64,000 nucleotides of DNA from Campanula takesimana (taxonomy: Eukaryota; Streptophyta; Magnoliopsida; Asterales; Campanulaceae): contig JAOWBW010002210.1 in the NCBI GenBank assembly GCA_026119855.1, positions 1-64,000 of the forward strand, given 5' to 3'. Below, in pieces: positions 45,937 through 57,061 of this stretch. A program made the position numbers and the translations under genes. The notes below the pieces were generated by a model. That model made no database searches and was not told the DNA's origin. It saw only the letters and a program-made list of their open reading frames with translations. How positions within the stretch are numbered: position 1 is the first letter of the stretch; every line of letters begins with the position of its first letter.

Positions 45937-46400
45937 CAAGTTGTCCAGATCATAACGAGCCTTCTTGCAGCTTGCACTGCCTTCTGTTGGGCCCATCCTC
46001 TCCGCTCCTTTACTTGTTCCACAACATCATTAATCTGATGAACCAAATCTACGACCATCCAATCCTTCGCATCCTCTGGCACAAACTCCATGTTTTCATC
46101 AAGAATCATGTTACAAAACTTATTCAACATTACATTCGCCTCATCCTGGTTCTCTACTTTTTCATTTTGCTCACACGGCGTATCCCTTTTGAACAAACTC
46201 ATACCCGAAACATCTATTTCACTCGCACACTTAATGTGACCATTACTCATAGGAAGCCATACCATTGGATCGCCTCTACTCAAATGCGGCTTAAATTGTT
46301 GCCACAAACATACCAAACCATCAAGATAATACTTCTTTAACTGCCCCCAAATCATCAAAACGAGTCTCCTCCTCCGCCTCTTCCAAATTCCCACAAATCA
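45937..46400 (-). pseudogene. Central exon of RING copy 2
   Basis: A 152-codon open frame with LDGLVCLWQQFKPHLSRGD and VWLPMS, the conserved central block of the family, then EQVKERRGWAQQKAVQAARR, the start of the coiled coil. Near 46345-46380 the sequence that should read FDDLxQL is in another frame, so a small indel precedes the open part. The matching intact phase is seen in copy 1 (34706-34757). Confidence 0.8.
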
Positions 46401-46491
46401 AATAAGTAAGTATTAATCAAAATATTACTAAAAACATCCATGTTCTTACCAAAACAATACCCATATGTCAGTATAGCCTCCCATACAACGA

Positions 46492-47671
46492 GATAATTAC
46501 AAACCAATGCAACGTGTTACACTCTTGGTTACACAAAAGGTAACATACTCTTCTTTAAAAACATAATGAAAACATACTTTTATGTCGGGTTACAAATAAT
46601 GCAACCATATTGGACGACGTTAAGTTTTATTAACGAAATGAACCAACTCGTTAAATAAACTAACAGTCGTGAAAGAAGTAACACACCTTTCATCTTCAAC
46701 GTCATTTCATCTCTATCCTTGCAATTTTTCCAATTTCAAACAAAAAACAAAGGTGGATGAACACACTGTAACCAAGCCGCCGTCCCGCCGCCACCATCAC
46801 CACCAAACAACCACCACTATTCACCGCCATAAACAAATTCGAACATCAATTTTAATCTTTTCACTTCAATTATTCTCAATCCGGGCAATAATAACAAGAA
46901 ATTAATCTAATTTTAACACTTGATTACAATAATACCCATGAATCAAAGATTAAAACTCACAAAAAAGAAGAAGAAAATAATAATAAAAACCCCACATTTC
47001 TTCTGGTTCATCAAAATCTGCATTCTGGAATGGTAGGAGGCGACGTGAAGAAGGCGATGTGATGAGGAAGAAAGCGTAGTACTCGATCCAAAACCATCTT
47101 GCCGTTGTTTTTGTTGTTTTGCCATTATTGTGGTTGTTGGTGAAAGGTATGAGGTGACAGGGGAGTTTACGGGATTGAGGTGGGGAAGGGCTTATGGGGT
47201 CGGGATTTGGGGTGGGGGGTTGGGGGGGAGGGGAAGGGTTACGGGAAAGGGGAACAGGCAAATAGAGAAATGGGTTAGGATTTTGATGCAGGGATTTTGA
47301 TTTTGAGAGAGAAATGGGTTTGACCTTGAATTGAGGATTTGTCTTTTATTTATGGTGGAAATGGGTGGTGGTTTATGGTGTGGACTGATGGGTGGTGGGT
47401 GGTTCTTTGAGGATGTGAGGGGGTAAGGAAGGATGAATACTATCAAACTCATTAAATAAGTTAATGAATGTTAAAAATATTTAAATGGTGTTAGTTTTTT
47501 TCTTATAATGTTAGCATTTTAGTTATTTTTTTAACGTCGTTAAAGACCGTTCCATTATTTGTAACAAAATGATAAAGTACATTTCATTAAGATGTCAAAT
47601 CCTAGTACATTGCATTAATTGTAACAATTGTTATAGTACGTTTACCCTACCTTGTCGTTCGCCCACATACA
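46492..47671. mobile_element. Mutator-like insertion in RING first conserved exon
   Basis: About 1.18 kb inserted between GGTTTGGGTTAC and GGCTATACTGACA of the exon, shown by copy 1 which lacks it. CATACAAC borders both sides (8 bp, or 9 with one mismatch). The left end GAGATAATTACAAACC resembles Mutator ends. Inverted subterminal matches include GTTACAAATAATG and AACGACGTTAA on both sides. The interior has unrelated GC-rich and T-rich segments (46970-47450) that may be captured host DNA; their ORFs show no known domain. Confidence 0.65.
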
Positions 47672-47679
47672 ACATGTAA

Positions 47680-48050
47680 CCCAAACCACCAAGCTTAGAA
47701 ACCGCCTTTTTATACAACAAATCCAACTTCTCCATCACCATCGCCTCTAACTGATCCTCACTACATTAAATCCAACCCTCATCTTTAGAATTCAGGTGCC
47801 ACAAGTGATCTAATGGCTCACAGTTATTGAGATGAGTATTATCGTAATATTATGCAAACATGTGAACGGTTGGATTGCAAGTGGTACATGCATGAGTGAC
47901 ACGCAAAAGTGATACAGGAGATCTCAACTCATCAGGGTTAGGGTTTTCAACCAAGTCAAATGAATCCACGAAACCCAATTCATAATTCGAATTGACCTCA
48001 GATTCCATAACTAATTAAGAAATTAAAGGACATTAACAATCAGATACGGG
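47680..48050 (-). pseudogene. 5' exon region of RING copy 2
   Basis: Minus strand: EDQLEAMVMEKLDLLYKKAV, then SKLGGLGY, ending at the Mutator-like insertion. Against copy 1, about 150 bp of unrelated sequence (47790-47935) sits between this block and the upstream coding remnant at 47940-48030. No start codon leads into the conserved frame. Confidence 0.7.
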
Positions 48051-48290
48051 AAAGAAGTAAAGTATACACATAAAATTCACCAATGCATGGAGTAAGAAAT
48101 CAACTATATATATCGATCATGCATGCAGTTATATAAACAAGAAAATGTGAATTTGACGGTGGAGAAACTCACTGATGAAGGTGGTCTGAGTTGCAGCTCA
48201 CTGAAAGGGTGTCCTGTTCAGATATATACAACCTCCGTTTCACGTGAATTGAGACTTAATTCCTTTTTTCATCCGTTCCAGTGGCGGACC

Positions 48291-48488
48291 TAGGATTTCA
48301 TATAAAGGGGGGCAAAATTGCATAAGGGGGCAAAAAAAAAAATGTTAGTGTATTTTTATTTTACACTAAGGGGGGCAAAGTTTACTAAATTGCACTAACA
48401 CCCTTAACTTTTACAAAAAATTGCACTTGTAAAAAAAAAAAAAAAAAAATCAAACGGGGGCCGCGGCCCCCGAAAGGGCCTTCCTACT
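48291..48488. mobile_element. hAT-like MITE fragment
   Basis: Starts CAGTGGCGGACCTAGGATTT, a widespread plant MITE end, and includes GGGGGGCAAAATTGC twice and GGGGGCCGCGGCCCCC. The expected inverted end is missing, so it is truncated on the right. Confidence 0.6.
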
Positions 48489-49262
48489 AGGGGTGTCAGT
48501 GGTTCGGTTCGAACCGCGGTTCGAGACCGAACCGAACCAAACCGCATGGTTTGGTTCGGTTTTTACACGCCAGTGGTTCAGCTACGGTTCAGAAAATCTA
48601 TAAACCATGTGGTTCGGTTCAGCTCACGGTCTCAGCACCGAAGTCGAACCAAACCGAACCAAACGAGCTAAATCGAGCTGTTCAAACCGAACCGATGAAC
48701 CGAACCGATGAAACCGAACCCCTAAACCGAACCAGGCAATTTGGACCATTGATTGTTTGTAAAAGTTAATCTGGATCATTGATATATACATATAAAACAT
48801 AAACCCTACCCCAAAACCACTTCTCACTTCTCAATCTCTCAGTCTAAGGAGCGCCGCCGACAAGGACTCTCAAGTCTCAAGCACCGAAGTCGATGCCTTC
48901 CCCGACGCCGACGCCTTCCCCAACGCCGACTGCCTTCTCCGACGCGACTTCCTTCCCCAACGCCGACTTCCTTCTCTGGCGCGGCGACTTCCTTCTCCGG
49001 CGCGACTTCCTTCTCCGGCGCGATTGCTTCTGTTCCTTCGTAAACCAAGGTTAGATAATTAATTACAGATTTGGGTAATTTTGCAGTGGATTTAGTTTCT
49101 TTAGGTAATTTGGATGATTTTCACTGGAATGTTTCCTTTTGGTCGGCGGTTTGAGCCGATATATCAAACCGCGGTTTGAGCTGAACCGAACCGAAACCAT
49201 TGTGGTTCGGTTCAGTTCGGTTTCGAGTTTTTGACGGTTCAGCTCGGTTTGAGATTTTCTAT
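48489..49262. mobile_element. MITE with dense CGGTTCGG repeats, right end lost
   Basis: Begins GGGGTGTCAGTGGTTCGG, a common plant DNA-transposon end. CCGAACCG and CGGTTCGG recur many times in the first 240 bp and in the last 90 bp. The middle (48840-49040) has short CTTCCCCGACGCC-type repeats that could be captured coding sequence. The other end stops at the organelle DNA junction without the inverted GACACCCC, so the organelle insertion or a deletion removed it. Confidence 0.6.
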
Positions 49263-49559
49263 TAGACGACGTCTACGCAGTAGGATCAGAGTAAGCGAGC
49301 TCACTCGACTATAATCTAAAGTTGAGGCACAAGACTCAGACTCGGTTAGCGCTCTGCCCAATAGTAAGAGCATCGAAAGAACTACTGCTGGCAGGACTGA
49401 GCCAAGGGCACCATTTCCTACTCTGCCAGACGTTGTGGCCGGTCTACCCTCTCTGATCTCGAACTCTTTCTCAGAAACAACGAAGAATCTTTGTCTTTTA
49501 TGTCAGCTAATAGAAGTAGGTGTCTGCGAACAATAGGCCTCTTGCTAAAGCAAAACAAA

Positions 49560-49750
49560 GATCTCTCTTCTCATCGACCTTCGTCCTTTCTAAATCAGCT
49601 AGATTGAGCTCTGAAAGAGACTCATCGACCTTCGTCGCTTCTAAATCAGCTAGATCGATAGCTTCTAACTCAGCTAGATCAATATCAATATCTTCTAAAT
49701 AAGCTCGATTGATAGCTTCTAACTCAGCTCGATCGATAGCTTCTAAATTC
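49560..49750. repeat. Mitochondrial-type short tandem repeat
   Basis: Degenerate copies of AGCTTCTAACTCAGCTCGATC, period about 24 bp, roughly seven copies. The ORFs rich in Ser, Ala and Leu on both strands are translations of this repeat. Confidence 0.7.
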
Positions 49751-49795
49751 AAAACCGTGCATGAGACTTTCATCTCACACGGCTCCTAAGTGATA
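49750..49795 (-). pseudogene. Group II intron fragment
   Basis: Minus strand GAGCCGTGTGAGATGAAAG, then TCTCATGCACGGTT, a stem-loop motif conserved in plant organelle group II introns. Only this piece was recognised, so the parent intron cannot be named. Confidence 0.6.
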
Positions 49796-52700
49796 AAAGA
49801 CAGAAGATGAGTTCTTCGTTCTTGTTTGATTACCTTCCTCGCGTATCTATAAGACTGAATCCATTCTATTTCTAAAAAGGATTTCTAATCCTTAACTTTT
49901 CGAGGAATCCTTGATCAGTGGTTGTGAATGACTGATTTTTTCAATCTTTTGGATCTTGGTTGGGTAGGAACAAGTCAGAAAGATTGAAAAATAGAACCAT
50001 CTGATTTGATTCGTTCTCAATAGCCATGAGATAATCATCTTAGGGTGATCCTTTTGTCGACGGATGCTCCTATTACACTCGTAGTCTCTGAAGGATGAGA
50101 ACCAACTCTGTAGCATCTACACCGCGAATTCAAGTATTGTATACGTCATTAGTCTGATCCTTTGTAAGAACTATACCCGTAATAACGAACTGGCAAAATA
50201 GATTTGTTTATCATAAAGAGATTCATCGTTCTGCTTTACCTTAATTGTTCTTTTACCCCTATGCATTCCTACGTGCTCTTTTTTTCCCCCTACTGTTGTC
50301 GTGACGCTTTGGTTACGAAGGTTACCGGGGTCTAGGTTTATGGATGGATTCCGTAATCGAAAGTCCCTCGAACTCAATCAATATCAACAACATGTCGTGA
50401 CCGGTTAGGCTTGGTTGATTTTTTCAGAAAAGAAAGTCGGTTTCGGGGGTTCATTGATTAGTACACCTCCGGTGCTGGGAAGGTCGGGACCGTGGTCGTC
50501 CGTCTTCGGTTTGCCGGCCTATCTTCTTTCTGAGATTGACCAGCCAGCTGGGTTGGTTTGGCTATTCTTTTCTATTGAAAAGGACCTTCCGAAGCAAGTT
50601 CTTCATCGGTAACCAATCTCACATAGACTTGGGACTGTTAAGCATATAGCTGGCCTATATTTTTCAAAGACAAAGATCCTCTTTTACTTGGTCGTCGTCC
50701 TTATTGCTCCACTAGTAAGCACGAGAACGAAGGAGGCTATGCTCCGCCGGAAGCAGTCTAGGCCTTTCTTTCAACAGCTATTTCGCTACTTTTGACCAGC
50801 GACCTTACGACTAAATGTTCAATGCTTGCCCTATACCTAGCTGGATGGATTCCATTTCGAGATGCTTAGCCTATTTGAGAAGCTTTACTATTTGGATATA
50901 TGCCATCTCTATCAATGACTGAAGAAAGAAATAGACTCTTCTGTGCCTATAGGACACATCCTGAGGGGACAGATCGTTCCATGATTGACTGAGAAGACAT
51001 CTTTCTCTGCCTTCCTCGCCTTTCTTAAATCCGGACAGCCAGTACGAGAAATGGTACGAGGCCAGCAAGTAGAAGCGAATTCAAAGCTTCTTATGGGCTA
51101 TGGTTAGTGCTGCTGCGCATGCTGTTTCTGTTACGAGACTGAACTTTAATAGGCTAGCCTCACAGAGGTAGTAAAAACATACAATAACGAGATCCAATGA
51201 AATTCCATTTCTTTTTTTGCTTCACCCTCACTCAATGATACTCTAACTGATGGAAGCCTTACCCTTGGGCTTCATCTTCCCGGTCTTTCTGAGGCGACCA
51301 GCTGTTAATAGTCCTTTCTATGACCGCAAATACCATCATAGCCTTATGATCAAGAGCACCACGCCCGGTTGATAGAAAGGCAAATAACCACTTTCTTTCC
51401 AAGGGAGAAATGCATTCTAAGGAAGATCAAGGGTGCGGAGAGAGAAGGGATAGCTGATGATTCAGACTACGATGTGGTAGGAGTGATAGAAGGGCAACTC
51501 TGGTTAGGAGCTAGACTTTGGGTAAGGAGAGAGTTAGCTGACTCAGTGTTGACAACATGGGCCGGGCCGATCTCAAGGACAGGTCTAAAAAGAAGGTCTG
51601 CATAATGCCTTCACAACTTTCTTCCTCTCCCAGCTAACTTATAGTTTTCAAGCTCAACCAAAGTGGGCTGGGCAACTACAGGCTTACTATTAGTGGCTTG
51701 CCTACCACGCGATGCACTACGGCCTCTATAAATCCCCCAGGAAGGCCTTTTCTCTCTGCCACTTTTTTATGGCCAAGGTGGGCTCCTCTTGTTCTTAGAT
51801 CAACGGGCCAAATCTATTGGATTGCTGCCGCGATTGGGAAATCCATCTTGGAAAGGCCTTAATTAATCTATTTTGACTTAGGATGACTTTTAGCGACCAT
51901 CCAGGGGCCATAGCCAACTCCAACTAAACTAAGATCATAAGAAAAGCCTGCTATTCTATCTCAGTACCCATCGAGGTAGTTAGGCAGAAGAGGCGGAGAC
52001 CTGAAGACCTATCTTCATATGATACCGACAGGGTGCTGGAAGGTGCTGGAAGTTCACTCATCTTAGTCTTTGGCACGGGAGACATGTCTTTAATCTTTCT
52101 CGCGGGGAAGGAGATCAGATAGACTCGACTAAGGACAGGTGGATATAAGACAGATACCAAGAGACTGTCAGCTACTTGGCTAAGTCATTCCTATGTTGGT
52201 GACTAGATCCCATGACCGCCGATGTACGACCCATTCTCCCTTCGTGCAGTTACCAACCGCTCTATCTCCGATAAGACCCATGGCAGACAGATTTCTATTG
52301 GCCCAACTCCCTCTGAATTGAGCCCTATCTGACATAAGAGTTGTACCCGTACGGAAAGAATGAAATACATAGGGGACCATCCTTTGGTTGCGGCATGCTC
52401 CTCAGATTTACGGATTCGCAGGGGGCCTCAGGCCCTACGACGTTTCGCAAGCCTTTGTCATTGTCAGTCAACTAAGTAGGGCCTTTTGAACTAAATCTTA
52501 AGTAGTCTATCAGTGGTGCAAAGCGGCTTTGCCCCTTTTCAGTAGGGGAGCGAAAGGTTAGACCTTAGAAAGTCAGCGAACAGCGGTTCTTCTCTTCTAT
52601 GTAGGTATGGCCTTCCCCCTTGATTCTCCTAAGCGTCTTCGCTAACTCGCTCGCCTACTATACCCTACTATGTAGGCTAGGCTAACTCAGCCGCTTACTT

Positions 52701-53565
52701 CTACTAATGTAGGGCTAAATAGCGCCTTTCTCTTTTTTAAATAACCCATTCTCATTCTTTTTCATAAGTCAAGTAGGCGAACCTATAGGTCCTTAGTAGC
52801 GTTGACAAAGAAGAACTGCCGGTTAAAAGACAGCGAATCCTTATATTTAGATCTTTATATATATTATTCTATATAATAATGAAATGTTAGGCCAGCTTGA
52901 CAAGCTACCCTTCCTCTTGATCTGAGGTTCGAAGATAAAGAGATCTATTACTTCCATTCCACTTATCGATCCCGGGTCCGTTTTTTCAGTCTTATCCTTT
53001 TTTTTAGTCTTTTGATCAATCTCATTCTCCGTTTTTTTAGTCTTTTGATCAATCTCATTCTCCGTTTTCCTCCGTCTCTACTTCCTCCGTCTCTACTTCC
53101 TCCGTCTCTTCTTCCTCCATCTTTTCTTCCTCCGTCTCTCCTTCGTCCGGTTCCATAAAGTAAGGATCCTCAAGAATCGCGCTTTCTTTTAGTTGTTGAA
53201 TCTTTAAACACACCAACATTGGCATTGGCCAAGAATTGAGTTTGCCCGAAACGTCTAGTTTCCTTTGTTTCCTGAGGGCATCATGTCTCTTTTCAAGATT
53301 CATCAATGGAAATCCTATGTCCATTCCACAGATTCTCTATTCAAGAAAGAATAGACAAATCATTCACTCCCCAGTCTGAGAGATCTTTTGAAGAAGGCCT
53401 TCCTTTGGTCGCCTTTCTCTCCTTAAAGCTCCTCAAGGCCAACAGGTAAGTCCAGTCACTCCTTTTACGACTTTTCTAGGGCATAAATTGTTGATTGAAT
53501 CACAGAAATCTCAATAGTGGGTGCTTTCGATACCCAAACCTCCGTTTCCACCAAATCCGTTTACC

Positions 53566-53613
53566 ATACTCCTCTTTTGTTGTAGGTTTTATTTATTAGT
53601 GCTAATAAACACT
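53566..53613 (+). repeat. 48-bp organelle repeat, copy 1
   Basis: Matches 58146-58193 with one mismatch (core GTAGGTTTTATTTATTAGTG). Both lie in the organelle insertion on the same strand. Confidence 0.85.
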
Positions 53614-53908
53614 GGGCGAGAGGTGCACCTAACCCACCTACCCACTCATCAATCACGGTGTTCAGCTGACTTGCACTGATAGACCCCTATTGTATTGGAA
53701 TTAGGCGCCCATTTTTTGACGCGAAATAGAAGAAGCTCTGGGAAAGGTCAAGGAAAGAACTTGTTCTTCCGACGTAAAGAATTCTTCCAATAATTCCGAG
53801 CCAAATCGTTTCAAAAAAGCAGTCCATCTCAACCTGACTAAGCCGGAAAGAGAGAGTTCCGGGCATAGATGTAGAACTCTTTCGAAAGAGGATAGGTGCT
53901 ATTTGATT

Positions 53909-54055
53909 ATCACGATCAATTCCTTTTTCAAAGCCGGCTGCAGCTGCACGGGCCCTTCCCGCGTGCCACAAATGACCTACGAAGAAGAAGAATCCTAGAA
54001 CAAAATGAGAAGTAGCTAACCAACTTCTAGGAGAGACATAATTGACTGCATTAAT
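53909..54055 (-). pseudogene. psbC: psbC fragment (CP43 C-terminal region)
   Basis: Minus strand NAVNYVSPRSWLATSHFVLG, then GHLWHAGRARAAAAGFEKG and IDRD, matching plastid CP43 near its C-terminus. Homology stops at IDRD, before the usual final FEP...PLN residues, and begins abruptly at about 54055. The coding is undamaged but only about 49 codons remain. Confidence 0.9.
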
Positions 54056-54242
54056 TCTGAAACTTAGCACTTCTTTTCTTATTGATTCAAGGGGCTTAGG
54101 CCTTCTTGAATTCAGTCTATCCGAACCGAAGACGAACTTCTCAGATCAGGCTAGGCCTCTCCAGCGGAGCTGGGCGCCGGGGCCCTGGATGCACTCGCGA
54201 TTGGCACATAGGGGTCTTGCTTAACATGAGTCCATTGGTAAG

Positions 54243-54375
54243 TTCCCTTGGATTGTGATGGGAGATTTAAATGAAGTTCGAAAGAGTGAAGAAAAGATGG
54301 GGGGGTAGAATGTTATGTTCTCAGTCAATAGAGAGGTTCCATGAAGCTATTAATGAAGCTGAGCTGATGGACTGT
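54243..54375 (+). pseudogene. LINE endonuclease fragment inside organelle DNA
   Basis: FPWIVMGDLNEVRKSEEKMG, then after a one-base frameshift QSIERFHEAINEAELMDC. This is the APE-type endonuclease block of plant LINEs (PW...GDFNE and the following helix). It lies between plastid psbC and mitochondrial cob, so it probably entered the mitochondrial genome from the nucleus before coming back. Confidence 0.8.
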
Positions 54376-54458
54376 TAATAATCCCGCAGGTACTGAAACC
54401 ATTAAAAGAACACCCAATAATTTATTAGGGACTGTACGAAGTATTTGAAAGACGGGAA
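54376..54458 (-). pseudogene. cob: cob fragment
   Basis: Minus strand PVFQILRTVPNKLLGVLLM, then VSVPAGLL, matching the C-terminal part of plant mitochondrial cytochrome b. About 27 codons, no stop. Confidence 0.85.
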
Positions 54459-54483
54459 ACAGGAACCTCTTCAATACGGTCCG

Positions 54484-54602
54484 GATTGCTAGCCCCCGTT
54501 CATAGTTTTGCTACAGATGATACACGAGGAAGATTTTTATGGCGGTTCTTCCTTCTAATGACTGGCATATCTATGATTCTTTTCTCCCAGATGAAGCAGC
54601 AG
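54484..54602 (+). pseudogene. ccmFN: ccmFN fragment (C-terminal)
   Basis: LLAPVHSFATDDTRGRFLWR, then FFLLMTGISMILFSQMKQQA, matching the end of plant mitochondrial CcmFN, a haem-attachment factor of cytochrome c maturation. It breaks off after KQQA. A second, non-overlapping ccmFN piece lies at 56782-57061. Confidence 0.9.
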
Positions 54603-55128
54603 GCAATGACATCGCCAGGGAATGTTACGAATGAACCGCGTAGAACTACTAAAGCCCATTCTTTTTTTTTTTTTACCTTTCTAGGTAAAAAGCATAAATA
54701 GATAGATCGGTATCTCCATTTCATGTGAACCCGGAGTCTTTTATCTGGGAAGAGGTCCTTCATCAGGCTCTCCCCAATCGGCCCACGCGGATAAAAAAGC
54801 ATCGACTGCCTTTCTAGCGGTTTGCAAGACTCATCATCGCCCCTCTATCCTTCCTGAGAAAGTTGTGAAAATAAAAATAAAAAATATCATTGAAATCGAT
54901 TTTTATTGACCAATCAGAATTGCCACCCAGGCTCTATAATTGCCTCAAAAGGTCTAATATATATACATTATTAGACCCGGACACACTGGCCCAGAAGGGC
55001 CACTAAGAGAGAGGAGGGAAGATCTCTCTTTCTTAGTTTTGACCTATCGATCTTGAATAGTCTCCTTCGTCGCCCCTAAGCCCTTGTCGAACTGGAGCCT
55101 TATGCCATCTACTCAAAGTACCTAAACA

Positions 55129-55194
55129 ATTGAGGCAAATCTAGCTCTCCGCCGGGCTAGGACACGAGTCGAGGCTATCAATGAGATTTCCTAA
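55129..55194 (+). pseudogene. atpE: atpE 3' end
   Basis: IEANLALRRARTRVEAINEI S then TAA, matching the C-terminus of plastid ATP synthase epsilon. Only 21 codons plus the stop. The following 230 bp resembles plastid spacer. Confidence 0.8.
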
Positions 55195-55425
55195 ATGTGG
55201 CTTCGAATAATCAAAAAGGTTCGATTTAGAAAAGGCTATTTTGCTTGTTTTGTTTGATTTTTTCAATTCAATACAATCAAATCTAATCAAGCGGAATCGG
55301 ATTTGGATGGAACAAAAAAAAGGGGGGATAAAATCACCCCTTTGATTGAGCCAATTGCTAATCAATTTCTACCTCTTAGTATTGACCAATAGTGCAAATT
55401 ACAATATCCGGCGTGAATATTGATA

Positions 55426-55652
55426 CCGAAATGCGCACTAAATACTTTTCGAGAGATCTCCTCCATATCACTGGTATGGCTATCAAAATCGTGAGCATCA
55501 GCATGTAGGTTCCAGATCCAAGTGGTAGTTTCAGGACCTTTAGCTATTGTTCTTGAGAAATGGCCCGGTCTAGCCCATTCTTCGAAAGAAGTTTTTATGG
55601 GATCCCTATCTACCAAAATTTTGACTTCTGGTTCCGGCGAACGAATAATCAT
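55426..55652 (-). pseudogene. psaA: psaA 5' end
   Basis: Minus strand from the ATG at 55652: MIIRSPEPEVKILVDRD, EEWARPGHFSRTIAKGP, then VFSAHFG, the first 75 or so codons of plastid photosystem I PsaA. It then joins unrelated sequence. The upstream ORF start used by a longer frame is spacer. Confidence 0.92.
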
Positions 55653-55761
55653 TGAGTCCTCCTCTTTCCGGACAACACATATAAAGAGACCCGCCAACAG
55701 TCAAATAATTAGTGAATCTAGGAGAGACAAGAAAGAAAGCAATCGATTCAACGAGCGAAAA

Positions 55762-55854
55762 AGGAGAGAGAGGGATTCGAACCCTCGATAGTTCTTTATT
55801 GAAAACTATACCGGTTTTCAAGACCGGGGCTATCAACCACTCAGCCATCTCTCC
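55762..55854 (-). tRNA. trnS-UGA: tRNA-Ser(UGA), plastid type
   Basis: On the minus strand, acceptor stem GGAGAGA pairs with TCTCTCC and discriminator T. The anticodon loop CTTGAAA gives UGA, between the CCGGT and ACCGG arms. A long variable arm follows, and GGTTCGAATCC is the T arm. The sequence is the plastid, not the native mitochondrial, serine tRNA. CCA is not encoded. The variable arm is a few bases longer than I expect. It folds well but, as part of a nuclear organelle insert, is probably not used. Confidence 0.9.
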
Positions 55855-56091
55855 GAAAGACAATTTTATTGTAATCCTCCACATAGAACATGGCCATATA
55901 TGGCTACCGCCCATTCCCTTACTATACAAGGGGGGCGGAGCGCTAAGAAAGAGAAAGCGTTATCACTATACGAAATGAAGCAGCGGCTAGAACGCTAAGA
56001 TCAACCACTTTGAGAACTAGGACCCTTTCTTTCTCGGTCGTCTGTCTTAATAAGTTAAGCAAGCGGATTCCGATTCATGTGGTCGTTCTCT

Positions 56092-56218
56092 GCGGACTTA
56101 AAAAGCCACCTACAGACGCTTTACGCCCAATCATTCCGGATAACGCTTGCATCCTCTGTCTTACCGCGGCTGCTGGCACAGAGTTAGCCGATGCTTATTC
56201 CCCAGATACCGTCATTGC
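56092..56218 (-). rRNA. rrn16: Plastid 16S rRNA fragment (530-loop region)
   Basis: Minus strand has GTGCCAGCAGCCGCGGTAAG, then GATGCAAGCGTTATCCGGAA and GGCGTAAAGCG. This is the universal 530-loop region of 16S rRNA in its plastid form. Only about 127 nt; a fragment, not a gene. Confidence 0.9.
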
Positions 56219-56781
56219 TTTGACTATCAGGACGGACTAGTCACATCTGATTAATGGGATAGAAGGCAGCAGCACTTCCTTTGCTTCTTTCTGGAGCTTA
56301 CTAAAGGAGGCCTTACCTTGAATTGAAAGCTTGGTCCTGGTCCATTGAGTTGAATGAGTTGAAGCACCTTTCCCATTAGTCTCATCTGAAGAAATTCCCG
56401 AATAAGAGAGATTGGATGCAATTCTTCCCAGTATGAAATGAGTCAAGAATCAAGCTACAAGTTTCGATCTATACGAAAGGCCTTTTTTCTTTCTTTTGCT
56501 TTCATTGATACCTGACTCTATAGGGGCGCTAGCGCTTTACTACTAGAATCTCAAAGGGGGCCCGAAAACGTAATAGGCTGCTACTCTAGGCTCGCTTCTT
56601 CAAGCTCCGCCCCTTGTATAGGTTGGGTTGCTGGATACGGGATCCTCGTAGTAGGCTGGACCAAGATCCAGCCGAGAGAGGGCAGTCTTTAGAAGCAAGA
56701 GGGAGGTCGTAGATCTGGAACGCTTCGCCTTTTATTATCTTCTTCCCGCCCTAGGAGTAGCACAAAAAGAGAGATTAGCAT

Positions 56782-57061
56782 GTTGGACCATAAACAACTA
56801 ACGCCTTCCTCGTTGGGGCTCCGTGCATTGAGAAAAGGCTAACGCGACGGGAAACCGGCCATTAGTGGACACGGGGAGGGAGCAGGCGAAGCGTGTCGTT
56901 CGTAATGGAAAGAAAGAGACCACTACTTCCCCTCTTTGTTGGACCGCCGGCGCGAACACAGTGGTCTCTGACCAGGACCAGGAACCAATTAGAATTTGGA
57001 TCTTGACATGTCGGTGGTTTTTAACCGTAGGCATTTTGCCAGGAAGTTGGTGGGCTTATAT
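56782..57061 (+). pseudogene. ccmFN: ccmFN fragment (central)
   Basis: DHKQLTPSSLGLRAL, then after a one-base insertion near 56835 the frame TGREQAKRVVRNGKKETTTS, GANTVVSDQDQEPIRIW and GILPGSWWAY, as in plant mitochondrial CcmFN up to the WWAY haem-handling motif. It breaks off just before the HELGWGGWW-type motif. The frameshift shows that it is not functional. Confidence 0.9.

Larger units (their letters stand above)
42775..48050 (-). pseudogene. RING E3 ubiquitin ligase (MIP1/RF298-like) copy 2, disrupted
   Basis: Four conserved blocks in the right order on the minus strand identify the MIP1/RF298/RF4 family of plant RING E3 ligases. They are an N-terminal block with KKAVSKLGGLGY (47680-47760), a central block with LSRGDPMVWLPMS (45937-46400), a coiled-coil exon with CLEVAKREKK-like and WEKQKTKMLEEI sequence (45273-45473), and a C3HC4 RING finger (44137-44340 plus 42775-42868). 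Such proteins are about 800 residues; here the intron-exon order is kept but several frames are broken. A Mutator-like element splits the first block, a TRIM splits the RING exon, and a splice acceptor AG next to GGGAATTTGG seems lost. Intended role: ubiquitin transfer from E2 to substrate. No functional product is expected. The intact relative should lie elsewhere in the genome. Confidence 0.85.

Noticed and set aside
47192..47452. Pro/Ser-rich ORFs opposite the G-rich part of the 46492 insertion
   Set aside because: Composition-driven frames with no domain and poor codon structure.
53055..53324. Acidic 89-codon minus-strand ORF in the organelle insert
   Set aside because: The Glu-rich end is a short tandem repeat (CTCCGTCTCTACTTC). 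No plant mitochondrial protein I know matches, so no function is claimed.
53909..54055. psbC, psaA, nad2 and rpoC2 as working genes
   Set aside because: Each is a fragment lacking most of the protein and sits in a nuclear organelle insert.
54500..54802. Minus-strand 100-codon ORF opposite ccmFN
   Set aside because: About a third is antisense to the ccmFN fragment and the rest has no match I recognise.
55762..55854. Nuclear-expressed tRNA gene
   Set aside because: The sequence is plastid type inside the organelle insert, without clear nuclear tRNA flanks.
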